Source: Sphingomonadaceae bacterium (GTDB lineage: Bacteria > Pseudomonadota > Alphaproteobacteria > Sphingomonadales > Sphingomonadaceae). From it: a DNA stretch of 43,923 nt. The stretch is from NCBI GenBank assembly GCA_020847445.1, contig JADLBY010000121.1, positions 1 to 43,923 on the forward strand, given 5' to 3'. Shown piece by piece: positions 42,828-43,923 of this stretch. The notes under the pieces are model-generated. The model searched no databases and had not been told where the DNA came from. It was given only the letters and a program-made list of their open reading frames with translations. Both the position numbers and the translations under genes were made by a program. The first letter of the stretch is position 1, and each line of letters begins with the position of its first letter.

Positions 42828-43582
42828 ACGCAGAGGCGCTGCTCGGCGGACTGAGCCCAGAGGCTCTTGCTACGGCGCTGGCTCTCGTCTTCGGCGCGTC
42901 CATCGTGCGCGGGCTGACCGGCTTTGGCCTCGCCATCATCCTTGTACCGTTGCTCGGCCTGATCGTCGCACCGGTCGAGGCAGTGGTGATCTCGATCCTG
43001 CTGCAACTGCTTGCCGGCCCCATCGGCCTCAGGCGGATTTTGGCCGACGCCGAGCGCAGCACCGCGATCCCGATTGCGATTGCGGCAATTCTGGCGACGC
43101 CCCTTGGTGTCTGGCTGCTGTCGGTAACAGCGCCTGACGTCGCGCGCCTTGTCATCGCCCTGCTCGCGCTCGCGGCATTCGGCCTGATGTTCGTGTCCGC
43201 CAAGGAAGCGGCGATACCCGACGGCCGGGAAACGCTGGCAACCGGGATCGCGGCGGGGGTGCTGACCGGCTTTGCCTCTATGCCGGGGCCGCCGGTGGTG
43301 CCCTTCTACCTGCGGCGAAAGCTGCCCCCCGACGTCGCGCGCGCCTCGATGCTGATGGTCTTTTTTGCGACCGCGATCGCAGGCAGTATCGCTTCCTTCG
43401 CGCTCGGCGTAGCCAATCTGCACCTGCTCTGGCTGTCGGTGCTGTTCTATCCCGCGCTTTACATCGGCACCCGGCTGGGGGAACTCGCCTTCGGCAAGGT
43501 CAGCGAACCGGTATGGCGGACGTTGGTCGGGATTATCCTTGGTGTTGCGGGTGTGGCAGCCGTGGTGCGGTTGTTGAACTAG
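42824..43582 (+). CDS. TauE/SafE-family sulfite/anion permease
   Basis: 252 residues with eight hydrophobic helices. The [25 protein letters not shown] repeat near the start and the [12 protein letters not shown] segment at about 147-158 mark the TauE/SafE (DUF81) family, which exports sulfite, sulfoacetate or related anions. It starts with TTG overlapping the thrS stop (TTGA). A conserved [10 protein letters not shown] helix follows. It converges on the last gene with a shared CTAG. Substrate unknown; no sulfur genes are nearby. Confidence 0.88.
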   Translation: MNAEALLGGLSPEALATALALVFGASIVRGLTGFGLAIILVPLLGLIVAPVEAVVISILLQLLAGPIGLRRILADAERSTAIPIAIAAILATPLGVWLLSVTAPDVARLVIALLALAAFGLMFVSAKEAAIPDGRETLATGIAAGVLTGFASMPGPPVVPFYLRRKLPPDVARASMLMVFFATAIAGSIASFALGVANLHLLWLSVLFYPALYIGTRLGELAFGKVSEPVWRTLVGIILGVAGVAAVVRLLN

Positions 43583-43923
43583 CCGAATTTGCGCGAAATC
43601 CAGTCGCTGCACAATTCGACCGCCTGTGGCAGCAATTCCGGGCGCTCGATATAATAATGGTCCGCGCCCGCAACATCGGCATATTCCTTGTCCGCATGCC
43701 CGACCGCCTCGAACAGCCGTCGCGCGTGGCTGGGGGTGCAGGCAAGGTCGGCGCTGTTGTTGATGACCAGCACCGGACAGCTGATCCGCGCAGCATTGCC
43801 AAGCCCGGTCGCGTTGGTGTCGTCATAGCTCCATTGCGACAGCCAGCTGCGCAGGGTCGAGAAGCGCGCAAGGCCCACCGGCCCGTCATTGGCAACCTTG
43901 GGCACACCCAGATAGCATTCATA
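43579..43923 (-). CDS. alpha/beta hydrolase, C-terminal part (5' beyond window)
   Basis: The frame is open to the right edge, so the gene starts outside the window; at least 114 codons are visible. ARISCPVLVINNSADLACTPSHARRLFEAV, with the acid Asp, and the late His in GADHYYIERPELL match the C-terminal half of alpha/beta hydrolases; the nucleophile lies outside. Its stop interlocks with that of the TauE/SafE gene. Nothing identifies the substrate. Confidence 0.75.
   Translation of the reverse strand, partial: YECYLGVPKVANDGPVGLARFSTLRSWLSQWSYDDTNATGLGNAARISCPVLVINNSADLACTPSHARRLFEAVGHADKEYADVAGADHYYIERPELLPQAVELCSDWISRKFG

Noticed and set aside
1..43923. CRISPR array, prophage or complete insertion sequence
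   Set aside because: No regularly spaced repeats, phage structural genes, integrase or transposase were seen on either strand.

Overview
The window is a GC-rich, densely packed bacterial chromosome segment with no rRNA, tRNA, phage, complete insertion sequence or CRISPR array that I can see. The family content points to an alphaproteobacterium, most likely order Sphingomonadales: ileS-lspA followed by BamF/DUF3035-type lipoproteins, gpsA-tsaD divergent from hemC-hemD with a mitofilin-like gene, a DUF6356 protein, and the type of palindromic intergenic repeats seen in that group. The genus cannot be fixed from the sequence alone.

Layout. 1-2809 (+): the 3' half of ileS, lspA and two small lipoprotein genes, with palindromic repeats inside and behind ileS. 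2818-6417 (-): merC-like, zur, dxs and a membrane-anchored HTH regulator, probably one transcript behind a Zur-like box. 6557-8220 (+): a small membrane protein, a secreted CHAP peptidase and a SpoIIAA-like protein, converging on uvrB (-). 10404-12613: an AT-richer accessory patch with a two-gene minus-strand operon (47-aa and 93-aa proteins), an orphan plus-strand terminator, a lone coiled-coil/winged-helix gene and a ParDE toxin-antitoxin pair with a palindromic operator. 12696-16256 (-): flippase, gpsA, tsaD; divergent from hemC, hemD, a mitofilin-like gene and an alpha/beta hydrolase (+). 19393-21619 (-): ArsC/YffB-like, glycerate kinase and glycerophosphodiesterase in ATGA-coupled order.

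21728-24495: a stand-alone asparaginase N-domain protein, a fatty-acid-desaturase-family enzyme with a 64-aa membrane partner, and a divergent AraC regulator. 24528-29956: a LysR regulator divergent from a run of two pirins, two YcaC-like cysteine hydrolases, an alpha/beta hydrolase and a small GNAT-fold protein, which reads as an electrophile or quinone stress module. 29984-33333: guaA, DUF4345, and the glyoxalase pair gloA/gloB separated by a palindromic repeat. 33543-36241 (+): a SIMPL-domain protein and a gamma-glutamyltransferase. 36288-40618 (-): a 252-bp inverted-repeat element, a hydrolase, DUF6356, M48 peptidase/DUF898, and an XRE/membrane-protein pair. 40827-43582 (+): thrS and a TauE/SafE permease; a hydrolase runs off the right edge.

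Two architectural habits recur. Five of about ten convergent gene pairs interlock through one shared 4-nt stop (TTAG, CTAG or TTAA). Three same-strand pairs are joined by TTGAAC, where a TTG start overlaps the TGA stop. No clearly new defence system is visible. The most distinctive observations are the repeat families (one unit lies in frame inside ileS), the small accessory patch at 10.4-12.6 kb and the recurrent gene-junction patterns.
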